Source: Sediminibacterium sp. TEGAF015 (GTDB taxonomy: Bacteria > Bacteroidota > Bacteroidia > Chitinophagales > Chitinophagaceae). From it: 64,000 nt of DNA. This document shows positions 18,079 to 27,517 of the stretch, in pieces. Under the pieces are notes generated by a model. It was not told the DNA's origin. It did not search any database and worked only from the letters and a program-made list of their open reading frames with translations. Within the stretch, counting starts at the first letter, position 1. Each line of letters begins with the position of its first letter. The DNA lies in NCBI RefSeq assembly GCF_025997995.1, contig NZ_AP026683.1, positions 2,294,501-2,358,500 of the forward strand, given 5' to 3'. The translations under genes were made by a program, and so were the position numbers.

Positions 18079-19236
18079 ATGCGAAAGACACTTATTGTAT
18101 TGGCTTTTACTGCTCTTACATCCTGTACTACTTATAAACAACTCACTGTTCAGTCTTCAGAGTCTGTTAAACAGTTAAAGTATTTGCACACGTATACCGT
18201 TCCCTTCAACCTGCAATACAAGGAAACTACAGTTGGAGGCCTATCCTCCATTGACTATGATGAGAAGTCGGATATGTATTATCTGGTTTGTGATGATCGC
18301 TCTGCTATCAATCCGGCCAGGTATTATGCTGCAAAAATTAAGATTGGACAGCAAAAAATCGATACGGTTATTTTCACTAACCGTTATTTCATGCTGGATC
18401 AAGGCGGCAAAACCTATCCGGGAATTAAAGAAAATCCATTCCGGGTTCCCGATCCGGAAGGCATGCGCTATATTCCTGCTGGTCGCAATCTCGTATGGTC
18501 AAGCGAAGGGGAAAGATCATTCAGAGCAAATGACACAATACTGAATAACCCGGCAATTTACCTGATAAACAAGGCCGGTATGTGGAAAGACAGTTTTAGA
18601 TTACCGGCTAACTTAATTATGTCTGCAGAAGAAAAAGGACCCAGGCAAAACGGGGTGCTCGAGGGAATGAGCTTTACCAATGACTTCAGATTTTTAATGA
18701 CCAATGTAGAAGAGCCCTTATATGAAGATGGCCCAAGAGCTGCACCAGAGCGAAATCAGGCTATGATTCGTTTTTTTGAATTTGATACTAAAACCAAAAA
18801 GCCTACGCGTCAGTTTGCGTATGAGTTAGAGCCTGTTGCTCATTTGCCAAATCCTGCAAATGCTTATTATATAAATGGTGTACCAGAATTTTTGTACATA
18901 GGCAATGATCAATTGATCGTATTGGAAAGATCTTATTCTACAGGAAGAATTCCTTGTACCATCCGAATCTTTCTTGCAGATTATAAACAGGCTACAGATG
19001 TGGCATCATTGGGTTCTTTAAAAAACAGGAATGCCTACAAACCCATGAAGAAAACCTTATTGTTGAATATGGATCAATTGGGCATTTTTACTGATAATAT
19101 AGAAGGGATTACCCTGGGCCCGATACTTCCTAATGGAAACAGAAGTGTCATATTGGTTTCAGATAATAATTTCAGTCCTACACAACAATCACAATTTTTG
19201 TTGCTGGAGCTGATCACAGAAAAAAAAGGCAGATAA
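18079..19236 (+). CDS. Phytase-like (esterase-like activity of phytase) lipoprotein
   Basis: Exported lipoprotein of about 385 aa with lipobox LTSC near residue 16. The body matches the family called 'esterase-like activity of phytase' (PF13449 type), with landmarks such as GGLSSIDYDE, the EGM segment and NVEEPLYEDG, and a probable beta-propeller pattern of repeated short strands. The biochemical activity of this family is poorly defined. ATG 18079 is chosen since it starts the lipoprotein signal; the frame is open from 18046, which would overlap the regulator. The cyclophilin starts 3 bases after the stop. Confidence 0.8.
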   Translation: MRKTLIVLAFTALTSCTTYKQLTVQSSESVKQLKYLHTYTVPFNLQYKETTVGGLSSIDYDEKSDMYYLVCDDRSAINPARYYAAKIKIGQQKIDTVIFTNRYFMLDQGGKTYPGIKENPFRVPDPEGMRYIPAGRNLVWSSEGERSFRANDTILNNPAIYLINKAGMWKDSFRLPANLIMSAEEKGPRQNGVLEGMSFTNDFRFLMTNVEEPLYEDGPRAAPERNQAMIRFFEFDTKTKKPTRQFAYELEPVAHLPNPANAYYINGVPEFLYIGNDQLIVLERSYSTGRIPCTIRIFLADYKQATDVASLGSLKNRNAYKPMKKTLLLNMDQLGIFTDNIEGITLGPILPNGNRSVILVSDNNFSPTQQSQFLLLELITEKKGR

Positions 19237-19239
19237 TAG

Positions 19240-19854
19240 ATGCGTAAATATTCGTTTCAATTCTTTTTCAATCTTTTATTACTTCTCTGGATTGTATCCA
19301 CTATAGCTGCCTGCAAATCACCAGAGAAAAATGGTCTGCCACATATTATTATTGAAACAGGATACGGAGACATTGAAATTGAGTTGTATACGGATAAAGC
19401 ACCATTAACAGCGAATGCTTTTTTACGTTATATCGACTCTGGCTATTATGATCAGTCTAACTTTTATCGGGTGCTCAATATGTATAATCAACCCTCGAAT
19501 GCACCAAAGGCATTTTTAATTCAGGGCGGAATCTGGAAATCGAACAATGAATTGGCACAAAGCCTTCCTGGTATTCCACACGAAAGCACCAAACAAACAG
19601 GCATCTTACACAAGGAAGGAACCATTTCTATGGCCAGAAACGAACCGGGTTCAGCTGGTCCTGAATTTTTTATTATGGTAGAAGAAGAAACAGGATTTGA
19701 TTTTGGAGGAGAAAATATGGGAGACGGATTGGGATTTGCTGCTTTTGGTTCGGTTGTTAGGGGAATGCCGATTGTTAGAAAAATACACAACCTGAAAGAA
19801 GCCAATCAATACTTGCAACCCCCCGTTTATATACATACTATCAGAAGAAAGTAA
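19240..19854 (+). CDS. Peptidyl-prolyl isomerase, cyclophilin type, lipoprotein
   Basis: 204 aa periplasmic prolyl isomerase candidate with a lipoprotein signal ending STIAAC. Cyclophilin landmarks are in order: GDIEIELYTDKAP, the active-site Arg in FYRV, IQGG, SMARNEPGSAG and FFIM, then GFAAFGSVV. It probably assists folding of exported proteins. It ends 3 bases from the convergent transglutaminase-like gene, and no terminator hairpin fits in that gap. A second, distinct exported cyclophilin lies at 42496. Confidence 0.92.
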   Translation: MRKYSFQFFFNLLLLLWIVSTIAACKSPEKNGLPHIIIETGYGDIEIELYTDKAPLTANAFLRYIDSGYYDQSNFYRVLNMYNQPSNAPKAFLIQGGIWKSNNELAQSLPGIPHESTKQTGILHKEGTISMARNEPGSAGPEFFIMVEEETGFDFGGENMGDGLGFAAFGSVVRGMPIVRKIHNLKEANQYLQPPVYIHTIRRK

Positions 19855-19857
19855 GGC

Positions 19858-21078
19858 TTATCGTTGAGCAGGCTGGTATTCATATACCACTTCAAATGTT
19901 TGTTTTTTCAGGGAAGGAATACCTTGACCAATTTTTAAATCCTTCCATTGTGGAGTAGGTTCACATACCCAATAAGGATTTCCCTTGTACATGATAGGAT
20001 TGCTTTGAGGCGCATCAAACTGAATGGCTACAGTTACGTGTTGCGGGTAAGAAAGTACAATCATGGGTAGATTATAAATTTCTTTTACCAGATAGAAGAA
20101 AAACGCAGCACGGTCTTCGCAATCACTGTAATCAGAATACAAGGTTTGTTCAGGAGAAAAGCGCATGTCTTTTCCATATATGGTTGCATCGTTTTCAAAT
20201 GCGAATGAAGATCTTGTTAAGTGCATCAAATAATCAACCCCTTTTTTCTGATCCATTTTGGCCACTACATCTTTCAGTGCAGGTATTAATGACTGGTAAG
20301 TTGCGTTGCTTAAGGGTGCAGTAAACTGCATGGCATATTCAACGGAAGGATAGTTGTTGAACAACTTGTTTATAGACTTATTCACTTTTACTTTAAACTC
20401 ATAGTTCCGCTGACCATAGGCAAACTGGATCGGTTTTACTTCGTAGCGATCAAGATTAAAATCGGGCATCCGATTGATTTTATAAGAAAAAGCTTTTGCT
20501 TCCTGGCTTCTCTTTGTCAATTGAATGTTTTGAAAAGCTCCGGCTTTAAAATCGATTTTGCTTCCGTAATCGTGATAGTTCAGACAAATAAATTGGTTTC
20601 CATTTAATACCATAGAAGGAATATCATACACATTTTCATTAGACTGCACATACATGAGCAGCGTATCGTTTCTTAAACGAGTAATGGCATTGTAACCTGT
20701 CTGATTCAGCAAAAACCATTTGTAAAGTGTATAGCGTTGATAATTGTCTTTTTTGGGACTGATGGCTTCAGCGGCGGTTCTAATCAACTGATAAAACAAC
20801 CAGTCATCCAATTGTTTCTCATTTTTATAAGCCTGCAGGTTATTTACCAATTCTTGATAAGGCAGCCGGGAAAGGGAGCTGTAAAATTCTTCTATGGAAT
20901 GATGGCTCAGGGGTGTTGACAAAGAAACATTCAGCTGATGGATATCAGGAGTATGTACGGTATCCCCATAAAAATCTACAAAAGACGACTCCACAAAAAT
21001 AGCCTGTTGCTGAGCCTGGGCAGGTTGTCCCCAAAGACAGACCCCAATGATTAATATGGTCCAAATACCCCTTTTCAC
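19858..21078 (-). CDS. Secreted transglutaminase-like protein
   Basis: 406 aa exported protein with a signal peptide ending QPAQAQ. The C-terminal part holds a transglutaminase-like cysteine-peptidase core: the Cys in YSDCEDRAAFF (about residue 321) and the His in YPQHVTVAI (about 350). The third triad position is unclear; CEPT near residue 383 could supply an acidic residue. The N-terminal half has no family I recognise. In Bacteroidota such proteins are usually stand-alone exported proteases or amidases of unknown substrate. It is convergent with the cyclophilin and divergent from uvrB. Confidence 0.8.
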   Translation of the reverse strand: MKRGIWTILIIGVCLWGQPAQAQQQAIFVESSFVDFYGDTVHTPDIHQLNVSLSTPLSHHSIEEFYSSLSRLPYQELVNNLQAYKNEKQLDDWLFYQLIRTAAEAISPKKDNYQRYTLYKWFLLNQTGYNAITRLRNDTLLMYVQSNENVYDIPSMVLNGNQFICLNYHDYGSKIDFKAGAFQNIQLTKRSQEAKAFSYKINRMPDFNLDRYEVKPIQFAYGQRNYEFKVKVNKSINKLFNNYPSVEYAMQFTAPLSNATYQSLIPALKDVVAKMDQKKGVDYLMHLTRSSFAFENDATIYGKDMRFSPEQTLYSDYSDCEDRAAFFFYLVKEIYNLPMIVLSYPQHVTVAIQFDAPQSNPIMYKGNPYWVCEPTPQWKDLKIGQGIPSLKKQTFEVVYEYQPAQR

Positions 21079-21187
21079 TGATAGTGGATTCCCTTAAAGT
21101 TACAAAAAGGTAACAATTAATTAATATTAAGTTTTTTCAAAGCCTTGTTAAAAACCAGTATTATCCCCTTTTTGCCCTATTTACGGT

Positions 21188-21195
21188 TAAATTTG
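21188..21195 (+). promoter_or_regulatory. Candidate -7 box for uvrB
   Basis: TAAATTTG is an exact match to TAnnTTTG, 14 bases before the uvrB start codon. The nearest upstream TTTG (21171-21174) is closer (13 bases) than the usual 17-23, so the -33 part is uncertain. Confidence 0.35.
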
Positions 21196-21209
21196 CCCAT
21201 AATTAAGCC

Positions 21210-23246
21210 ATGCCATTTCAATTACACACTAATTATCAGCCAGCAGGAGACCAGCCCAAAGCCATTGATGCCCTGGTGCGTGGCGTAAATGAAGGGGAGC
21301 AATACCAGACTTTATTGGGTGTAACGGGTAGCGGTAAAACTTTTACTATTGCCAATCTGATTCAACAGGTCCAGCGCCCTACCCTGGTTTTAACGCATAA
21401 CAAGACATTGGTAGCTCAGTTATATGGGGAGTTCAAGCAGTTTTTTCCCGAGAATGCGGTTGGGTATTTTGTGAGTTACTACGATTATTATCAGCCGGAA
21501 GCTTATATGCCGGTTACCGGAACTTATATTGAAAAGGATCTCAGCATCAACGAAGAGTTAGACAAATTAAGGCTTCAGGCAACTACCCAATTGTTAAGCG
21601 GTCGAAGAGATATTATTGTAGTGGCCAGTGTAAGCTGTATCTATGGTATGGGAAACCCTACTGAATACGAAAACGGGATTATCCGTATTCAGAAAGGACA
21701 GGTTTTATCGAGACAGGGATTTTTGCATTCTTTGGTTAACTCTTTATACAATCGTTCGCAGGGCGATTTTACCCGCGGAACCTTCAGGGTAAAAGGAGAC
21801 ACAGTAGATATCAATCTACCTTATGTGGATTTTGGGTATCGTATTACTTTTTTCGGAGACGAAATTGAAGAAATAGAAAGCATTGATACGGCTTCCAATA
21901 AGCGAATTGGACTCATGGATGCAGCAGCCATCTTCCCCGCAAACCTTTACCTGGCGCCCAAGGATATGATTACACAGGTGATGCATGAAATCCAGGATGA
22001 AATGATGTTGCAGGTAGAATATTTTAAATCGGTGGGCAAGTTTATAGAAGCATCGCGGTTAAAAGAAAGAGTGGAATATGATTTGGAAATGATCAGAGAG
22101 CTGGGCTATTGCAACGGTATTGAAAACTATTCAAGGTTTTTCGACAGAAGAAAACCCGGCACCCGCCCCTTCTGTTTGCTTGATTATTTTCCCAAAGATT
22201 TTTTGTGTGTGATTGATGAAAGTCATCAGACAATTCCCCAGGTAGCAGGTATGTATGGGGGTGATAGAAGCAGAAAACTGGTTTTGGTTGATTATGGTTT
22301 CCGCTTACCCAGTGCCATGGACAACCGCCCATTGAATTTTCATGAATTTGAGAGCCTGACTGGCCAAACAATTTTTGTTAGTGCAACCCCAGGTGAATAT
22401 GAGTTAGAAAAAACAGGCGGTGTGGTGGTAGAGCAGGTAGTTCGTCCAACCGGGCTGTTAGATCCCCCTATTGAAATAAGACCGAGTACCAATCAGATAG
22501 ACGATTTACTCGATGCCATTGATGATCGTGTTAAAAAAGGCGATCGGGTTTTGGTAACGACGCTTACCAAAAGAATGGCAGAGGAAATGGATAAATATTT
22601 GGGAAGAATCAATATTAAATCTAAGTACATACACTCGGATGTGGACACACTCGAACGTGTAGAAATATTGAGGGACCTGCGTTTGGGTGTTATTGATGTA
22701 CTGGTGGGTGTAAATTTATTAAGGGAGGGATTAGACCTGCCGGAAGTGTCGCTGGTTGCCATTTTGGATGCAGACAAAGAAGGCTTTTTGCGAAACGAAC
22801 GCTCATTAACGCAAACAGCTGGTCGTGCTGCAAGAAATGTAAACGGCCTGGTGATTTTCTATGCGGATAAGATGACAGAAAGTATGCAGCGGACCATTGA
22901 TGAAACCAATCGCAGAAGAGCAAAGCAGATTGCGTATAATCAGGAACATAATATTATTCCCACAACGGTTAGCAAGAGTAAGGAACAGGTTTTTGCCCAG
23001 ACTTCCGTTCTGGATATCAAGGGCTATGATCCATCCAATCCTTATGCCGTACAGGCTGATTCGCCGCTGGTGGTGCATGCTGCAGAAGAGCAAGAAACAT
23101 TTAATACGATACCTCAGGTAGAGAATGCCATTAAAAAAGTGAAAAAAGAAATGGAAAAAGCTGCTCGTGATTTAGATTTTATTGAGGCGGCAAGATTAAG
23201 AGATGAAATGTTCAACCTTCAGAAAAAGCTCGAAGTCATGAAATAA
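21210..23246 (+). CDS. uvrB: Excinuclease ABC subunit UvrB
   Basis: DNA-damage recognition helicase of nucleotide excision repair, working with UvrA and UvrC. Visible landmarks are Walker A (GVTGSGKT, about residue 38), the beta-hairpin region YYDYYQPEAY, the DEAD-like box VIDESHQT, the helicase motif LLREGLDLPEVS, TAGRAARN, and a C-terminal UVR domain (about 633-678) that binds UvrC. At 678 aa it is full length. It is divergent from the transglutaminase-like gene across 131 bases. Neither uvrA nor uvrC is in the window. Confidence 0.98.
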   Translation: MPFQLHTNYQPAGDQPKAIDALVRGVNEGEQYQTLLGVTGSGKTFTIANLIQQVQRPTLVLTHNKTLVAQLYGEFKQFFPENAVGYFVSYYDYYQPEAYMPVTGTYIEKDLSINEELDKLRLQATTQLLSGRRDIIVVASVSCIYGMGNPTEYENGIIRIQKGQVLSRQGFLHSLVNSLYNRSQGDFTRGTFRVKGDTVDINLPYVDFGYRITFFGDEIEEIESIDTASNKRIGLMDAAAIFPANLYLAPKDMITQVMHEIQDEMMLQVEYFKSVGKFIEASRLKERVEYDLEMIRELGYCNGIENYSRFFDRRKPGTRPFCLLDYFPKDFLCVIDESHQTIPQVAGMYGGDRSRKLVLVDYGFRLPSAMDNRPLNFHEFESLTGQTIFVSATPGEYELEKTGGVVVEQVVRPTGLLDPPIEIRPSTNQIDDLLDAIDDRVKKGDRVLVTTLTKRMAEEMDKYLGRINIKSKYIHSDVDTLERVEILRDLRLGVIDVLVGVNLLREGLDLPEVSLVAILDADKEGFLRNERSLTQTAGRAARNVNGLVIFYADKMTESMQRTIDETNRRRAKQIAYNQEHNIIPTTVSKSKEQVFAQTSVLDIKGYDPSNPYAVQADSPLVVHAAEEQETFNTIPQVENAIKKVKKEMEKAARDLDFIEAARLRDEMFNLQKKLEVMK

Positions 23247-23283
23247 TTCTTCCTGCACAGAATTCATTAAATTTAAGCAAGCA

Positions 23284-23291
23284 TATTTTTG
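23284..23291 (+). promoter_or_regulatory. Candidate -7 box for the GH32 gene
   Basis: TATTTTTG matches TAnnTTTG exactly, 4 bases before the GH32 start codon. No TTG is seen at the expected upstream distance, and so short a leader would be near-leaderless, so this is tentative. Confidence 0.25.
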
Positions 23292-23295
23292 ATTC

Positions 23296-24783
23296 ATGAA
23301 AAAATTGGTACTCCTTCTCCTTACGATTATACCCCTTTTAATGCAGGCACAAACGCCCTATTATGCGGAACGTTTTAGACCGCAGTACCATTTTTCTTCT
23401 CAGAAAAACTGGATCAATGATCCCAATGGATTGATTTATCACAATGGCGAGTACCATTTGTTTTATCAGCACAACCCTTTCGGAACTAACTGGGGATTTA
23501 TGAGTTGGGGACATTCCGTTAGTAAGGACTTGGTAAAATGGACTCCGTTGCCTTTGGCACTAAGGGTGGAAAATGGTAAAATGGCTTTCTCCGGTTCGGT
23601 AGTTTTTGATGCAAAAAACAGTAGCGCACTCAGCAACAATAAAGAGAACCCGCCGCTGGTAGCCGTGTTTACAGCACACGACAGTTTAAATCAATCCCAA
23701 CACCTTGCTTATAGTATAGACCAGGGCCGATCTTGGAGTAGGTATTCGGGCAATCCTGTTTTGGATTTGAACATGACCGATTTTAGAGATCCCAATGTTT
23801 TCTGGCACGATAAGACAAAGCAGTGGGTAATGGTTGTAGCCATGCCGAATGAAAAAATGATTTCGTTGTACACTTCCTTTAGTTTGAAGCAATGGACTTT
23901 TCAAAGTGATTTTGGTCCGATTGGAGACACTTCAGGTGTATGGGAATGTCCCGATTTAATTCAGGTTCCCATTGTTGGGGAGCCAGAAAAAAAGAAATGG
24001 GTTTTATTGGTTTCACAGAATTCCAGCATGCAATATTTCGTGGGAGAATTCGATGGGTATAAATTCTATAATGAGAATCCTTCCAACAAAATCGTAAGAC
24101 CCGATTATGGTAGCGATTATTATGCCGCCATCACCTATAAAAATACACCCGATAAAATTCCCGTTTCTGTGGGTTGGATCAACAACTGGAATTACGCCAA
24201 TGAAATTCCAACCTATCCCTGGAAGGGAGCGATGTCCATTCCCAGAAAACTGGCAGTGAAAAAAATGGGTTCCGAGTGGGTGCTCGTGCAAGAACCTATC
24301 AAAGCCTTACGTGCCATGCGTTCTACTGGCCAGGTATTGAATGGTCCTATCGCTGTGAAGAATGGTTATACACTTCCCTTCCGCAGCAATTGTTTTGAAA
24401 TGGAAGTGGATCTAAAACCCGCAGTTACCAGTATTAGCGGGATTAAAATTGCCGTGGGTGGCAATCGTAGTTTTGTAATTGGATACGACGCTATGTTGGA
24501 ACAACTATTTATAGATAGAACCAATACACCATCCAGCTTCAGCAGACAGTATCCTTTTTTTGCTAAAAAGAATGCGTATTTAAAACAGCAGAATGAAAAG
24601 GTGAAACTGCATATCTTTTTTGACAAGAGCATTGTGGAAGTATATGCAAACGATGGAGAACTGGTATTTACGTCTCAGGTATTTCCGGAAGAAAATGATA
24701 CGGGTATTGAATTTTTCAGTGATGGAAATATTTCTGTCTTCGAAAATATCTGGTTCTGGCCCATGAGATCCATCTGGAAATAA
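23296..24783 (+). CDS. Secreted glycoside hydrolase family 32 (levanase/inulinase type)
   Basis: Fructan- or sucrose-hydrolysing enzyme, 495 aa, with a signal peptide ending LMQAQ. The three GH32 acidic residues are present: nucleophile D42 in WINDPNG, transition-state stabiliser D165 in FRDPNVF, and acid/base E217 in WECPDL. A C-terminal beta-sandwich follows, ending at the stop. Substrates of the family are levan, inulin and sucrose; context does not resolve which, as no SusCD pair or fructokinase is adjacent. It lies 30 bases before the KdnB-like gene on the same strand. Confidence 0.93.
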   Translation: MKKLVLLLLTIIPLLMQAQTPYYAERFRPQYHFSSQKNWINDPNGLIYHNGEYHLFYQHNPFGTNWGFMSWGHSVSKDLVKWTPLPLALRVENGKMAFSGSVVFDAKNSSALSNNKENPPLVAVFTAHDSLNQSQHLAYSIDQGRSWSRYSGNPVLDLNMTDFRDPNVFWHDKTKQWVMVVAMPNEKMISLYTSFSLKQWTFQSDFGPIGDTSGVWECPDLIQVPIVGEPEKKKWVLLVSQNSSMQYFVGEFDGYKFYNENPSNKIVRPDYGSDYYAAITYKNTPDKIPVSVGWINNWNYANEIPTYPWKGAMSIPRKLAVKKMGSEWVLVQEPIKALRAMRSTGQVLNGPIAVKNGYTLPFRSNCFEMEVDLKPAVTSISGIKIAVGGNRSFVIGYDAMLEQLFIDRTNTPSSFSRQYPFFAKKNAYLKQQNEKVKLHIFFDKSIVEVYANDGELVFTSQVFPEENDTGIEFFSDGNISVFENIWFWPMRSIWK

Positions 24784-24812
24784 ACACGATCTTTGCAACG
24801 TAAAATAATACT

Positions 24813-25886
24813 ATGAGTTTCAGGAATTTTAAGATGGTCAGCTATGTGGTATTTGGCCGTGGAAGTTTTAATCAGTTAGATGAAATTTTAACGCCACACC
24901 GAAAGGGAGATGCACCCATGGTGTTTCTGGTAGATCATTTTTTTGAAGGCAAGGCTTTACTAAACAGAATTCCTTTAAGAGGAAAAGATAAAATAGTATT
25001 AGCGGATGTTACCTATGAGCCTAAGACCACACAGGTTGATGCATTAGCCCGTTCTTTAAAAGAGGAATTCGGAATGATTAGTGGGGTTATCGGTATTGGT
25101 GGCGGATCTACCATGGATTTGGCAAAAGCGGTTTCTTTGATGATGACTAATCCTGGCTCTTCTGCAGATTACCAAGGCTGGGACCTGGTGCAGGTTCCGG
25201 GTGTATATAAAGTAGGTATACCTACCTTAAGTGGAACAGGTGCAGAAGTGAGCAGAACTACGGTATTAACAGGCCCAACGCGCAAACTGGGAATGAACTC
25301 TGATTTCACCCCATTTGATCAAATTGTTTTAGATCCTGAATTAACGAAGGACGCACCAGTGAATCAGCGATTTTATACCGGTATGGATTGTTATATCCAT
25401 TGCATTGAAAGTTTAGAAGGAACCTACTTAAATGAATTCAGCAAAAGCTACGGAGAGAAAGCGCTACAGCTTTGTCAAAAAGTATTTGTAGAAAAGAATC
25501 ATTGGGATGATGAAAGCAATGATCAGTTGATGATGGCCTCTTACGCAGGGGGAATGAGCATTGCGTATTCACAGGTTGGCGTAGCGCACGCAGTAAGTTA
25601 TGGACTGAGCTATTTGTTGGGCACCAAACACGGTATAGGAAATTGCATTGTGATGAATCATCTGGAAGAATATTATCCTGCTGGTGTGAAAGAATTCAAA
25701 TTAATGGTAGAGAAAAATAATATTGAAATTCCACAGGGTATTTGCAAAGGACTTACCGATGAGCAATTTGATACCATGATGAATGTATCCTTGGGTATGA
25801 AACCCTTATGGGAGAATGCTTTGGGCAAGGACTGGGAAAAAATCATGACCCGAGAAAAACTCAGGGCACTGTACGAGAGACTGTAA
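24813..25886 (+). CDS. kdnB: Iron-containing alcohol dehydrogenase, KdnB-like (Kdo 8-oxidase candidate)
   Basis: 357 aa group III metal-dependent alcohol dehydrogenase. It has the NAD-binding GIGGGSTMD motif (about residue 95), IPTLSGTGAE, and candidate metal ligands in MDCYIHCIES and AHAVSYGLSYLLGTKHG. The N-terminal pattern FKMVSYVVFGRGSFNQL resembles 3-deoxy-D-manno-octulosonate 8-oxidase KdnB, which oxidises Kdo at C8 before amination to 8-amino-Kdo. The facing gene 54 bases away is kdsB (CMP-Kdo synthetase), which supports a Kdo role. The partner aminotransferase KdnA is not in the window. The family is certain, the specific function likely but inferred. Confidence 0.75.
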   Translation: MSFRNFKMVSYVVFGRGSFNQLDEILTPHRKGDAPMVFLVDHFFEGKALLNRIPLRGKDKIVLADVTYEPKTTQVDALARSLKEEFGMISGVIGIGGGSTMDLAKAVSLMMTNPGSSADYQGWDLVQVPGVYKVGIPTLSGTGAEVSRTTVLTGPTRKLGMNSDFTPFDQIVLDPELTKDAPVNQRFYTGMDCYIHCIESLEGTYLNEFSKSYGEKALQLCQKVFVEKNHWDDESNDQLMMASYAGGMSIAYSQVGVAHAVSYGLSYLLGTKHGIGNCIVMNHLEEYYPAGVKEFKLMVEKNNIEIPQGICKGLTDEQFDTMMNVSLGMKPLWENALGKDWEKIMTREKLRALYERL

Positions 25887-25940
25887 ATTTAGTCAACGCG
25901 AAATAAGAGTTGATGGTTGTCTTATTAAACTCTGGCAGCT

Positions 25941-26657
25941 TTACAAAAGCTTTGCTGCTTTTATTAAATCTTCGGGTGTATCTATTTCCACGCCCATGTA
26001 TTGGGTCAATACCATTTTAAGCGGAACTCCATATTCTAGGTAGCGAAGACATTCAATTTTTTCAGCAGCTTCCAATGGTGTCATGGGCCAGTTAGTGAAA
26101 TTGAGCAATGCCTGTTTTCTGAAAGCATATACACCAATATGTTCATAGTATGGGATAGTAATGTTTTTGTCTCTCGGATAAGGAATAACACTCCGCGAAA
26201 AGAACAGAGAATTCATATTTCTATCTACCGCTACTTTTACATAGTTGGGGTCTTCAATTGATGCGGCATCTTTTAGTTCCTGCATCAACGACGCAACTTG
26301 AACTGTGGGGTCTTTAAATGTGGCGAGTAATTTTTCTAAAGGATCTTTTTGCACAAAGGGCTCATCTCCCTGTACATTTACAATAATATCTACCTCCATG
26401 TTCGCTGCGGCTTCTGCAATTCGGTCGCTACCACTCTCGTGATTTTTTTTGCTCATCACTGCTTTACCGCCATGGCTGGTAATTTCATTGAAAATGATAT
26501 CACTGTCTGTTACTACTACTACATCGCTGAACAAACCCGTTGCCATTGTATTATCATAGGTATGACGAATCACAGATTTGTTTCCCAGTTGCTGCATCAG
26601 CTTTGCAGGAAAACGAGTAGCCGCATAACGCGCAGGAATCATCGCAACAATCTTCAT
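25941..26657 (-). CDS. kdsB: CMP-Kdo (or CMP-8-amino-Kdo) cytidylyltransferase KdsB
   Basis: Cytoplasmic enzyme activating Kdo-type sugars with CTP for lipid A core assembly. The N-terminal signature [15 protein letters not shown], then [15 protein letters not shown] and the C-terminal [12 protein letters not shown] block are all family-typical; 238 aa is close to the usual 245-255. It starts 5 bases after the upstream sterol-desaturase-family gene on the same strand, and its end faces the KdnB-like gene. If KdnB is real, KdsB may use 8-amino-Kdo, as described in Shewanella. Confidence 0.95.
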   Translation of the reverse strand: MKIVAMIPARYAATRFPAKLMQQLGNKSVIRHTYDNTMATGLFSDVVVVTDSDIIFNEITSHGGKAVMSKKNHESGSDRIAEAAANMEVDIIVNVQGDEPFVQKDPLEKLLATFKDPTVQVASLMQELKDAASIEDPNYVKVAVDRNMNSLFFSRSVIPYPRDKNITIPYYEHIGVYAFRKQALLNFTNWPMTPLEAAEKIECLRYLEYGVPLKMVLTQYMGVEIDTPEDLIKAAKLL

Positions 26658-26662
26658 AAATC

Positions 26663-27484
26663 CTAATAGTTGGTTTTAATGCTGTTGTCGAAAGGAATTT
26701 TCAACTGATAGTTCAATTGCTCGTCTGTGCTGTCGTCTAATACATCTAGCCCATAGCGTAGCGATTCTACGGGAGTATAATTATAGGTTCCAAACAAACG
26801 GTCCCAAATAGAAAAGATATTGCCGTAATTGCTATCTGTCTGTGGTTGTTTGTAGTGATGATGCACTTTGTGCATATTTGGAGAAATGATGATCCAGCTG
26901 ATGGCATTGTCTAACCAAAGCGGCAAGCGCATATTCGCATGATTGAACTGAGACAAAACCGCACTTAAACTCTGGTATAACATCACCAGCCACATAGGGG
27001 CACCACAGATGATTACGCCGATGGTAGTAAACACTGCTCTGAAAACACTTTCACCCGGATGGTGTCTGTTGGCAGTGGTGGTATCCACATGGGTATCTGC
27101 ATGGTGAACCATATGAAACTTCCACATCCATTTTATCTTATGTTCTATAAAATGAATAAAATAAGCTCCAACCAAATCAAGCAATAACAGTCCACCAATC
27201 AACATTGCCCAAGATGGCAGGGTAGTCAATTGCAATAAACCAAATTGGTTGGCAATAGCCCATTCACTGGCTTTTACAATCACCAATGCAAAAGCAAAAT
27301 TGATGATGATGGTAGTGGCGGTGAAAAACAGGTTAATGCCTGCATGGCGGTATTTATTGTACTTGAAATTGGCCAATGGCACGATGCCCTCCACTATCCA
27401 AAAAAACAAAATTCCTCCCGCTAAAATCAGCGCTCTGTGTAAACTGGGAATGGTATTGAAATAGTCTATGATTTGGTCAATCAT
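26663..27484 (-). CDS. Sterol desaturase / fatty acid hydroxylase family membrane protein
   Basis: Integral membrane di-iron oxygenase family member of about 273 aa. Histidine clusters that bind the di-iron centre are visible: [17 protein letters not shown] and [12 protein letters not shown], between four or so hydrophobic helices. Such enzymes hydroxylate or desaturate lipid chains; the substrate is not predictable. ATG 27484 ([10 protein letters not shown]) is preferred over the GTG at 27517, which would add an unlikely 11-residue tail and abut the regulator. It is followed 5 bases later by kdsB, so a role in envelope lipid modification is possible. Confidence 0.88.
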   Translation of the reverse strand: MIDQIIDYFNTIPSLHRALILAGGILFFWIVEGIVPLANFKYNKYRHAGINLFFTATTIIINFAFALVIVKASEWAIANQFGLLQLTTLPSWAMLIGGLLLLDLVGAYFIHFIEHKIKWMWKFHMVHHADTHVDTTTANRHHPGESVFRAVFTTIGVIICGAPMWLVMLYQSLSAVLSQFNHANMRLPLWLDNAISWIIISPNMHKVHHHYKQPQTDSNYGNIFSIWDRLFGTYNYTPVESLRYGLDVLDDSTDEQLNYQLKIPFDNSIKTNY

Positions 27485-27517
27485 TTTTAAATTATTTACA
27501 ACTTCACAAATTGGCAC

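Noticed and set aside
25887..25940. Possible terminator between the KdnB-like gene and kdsB
   Set aside because: Only a weak AATAAGA/TCTTATT stem with an 11-base loop is present, without a T-run.
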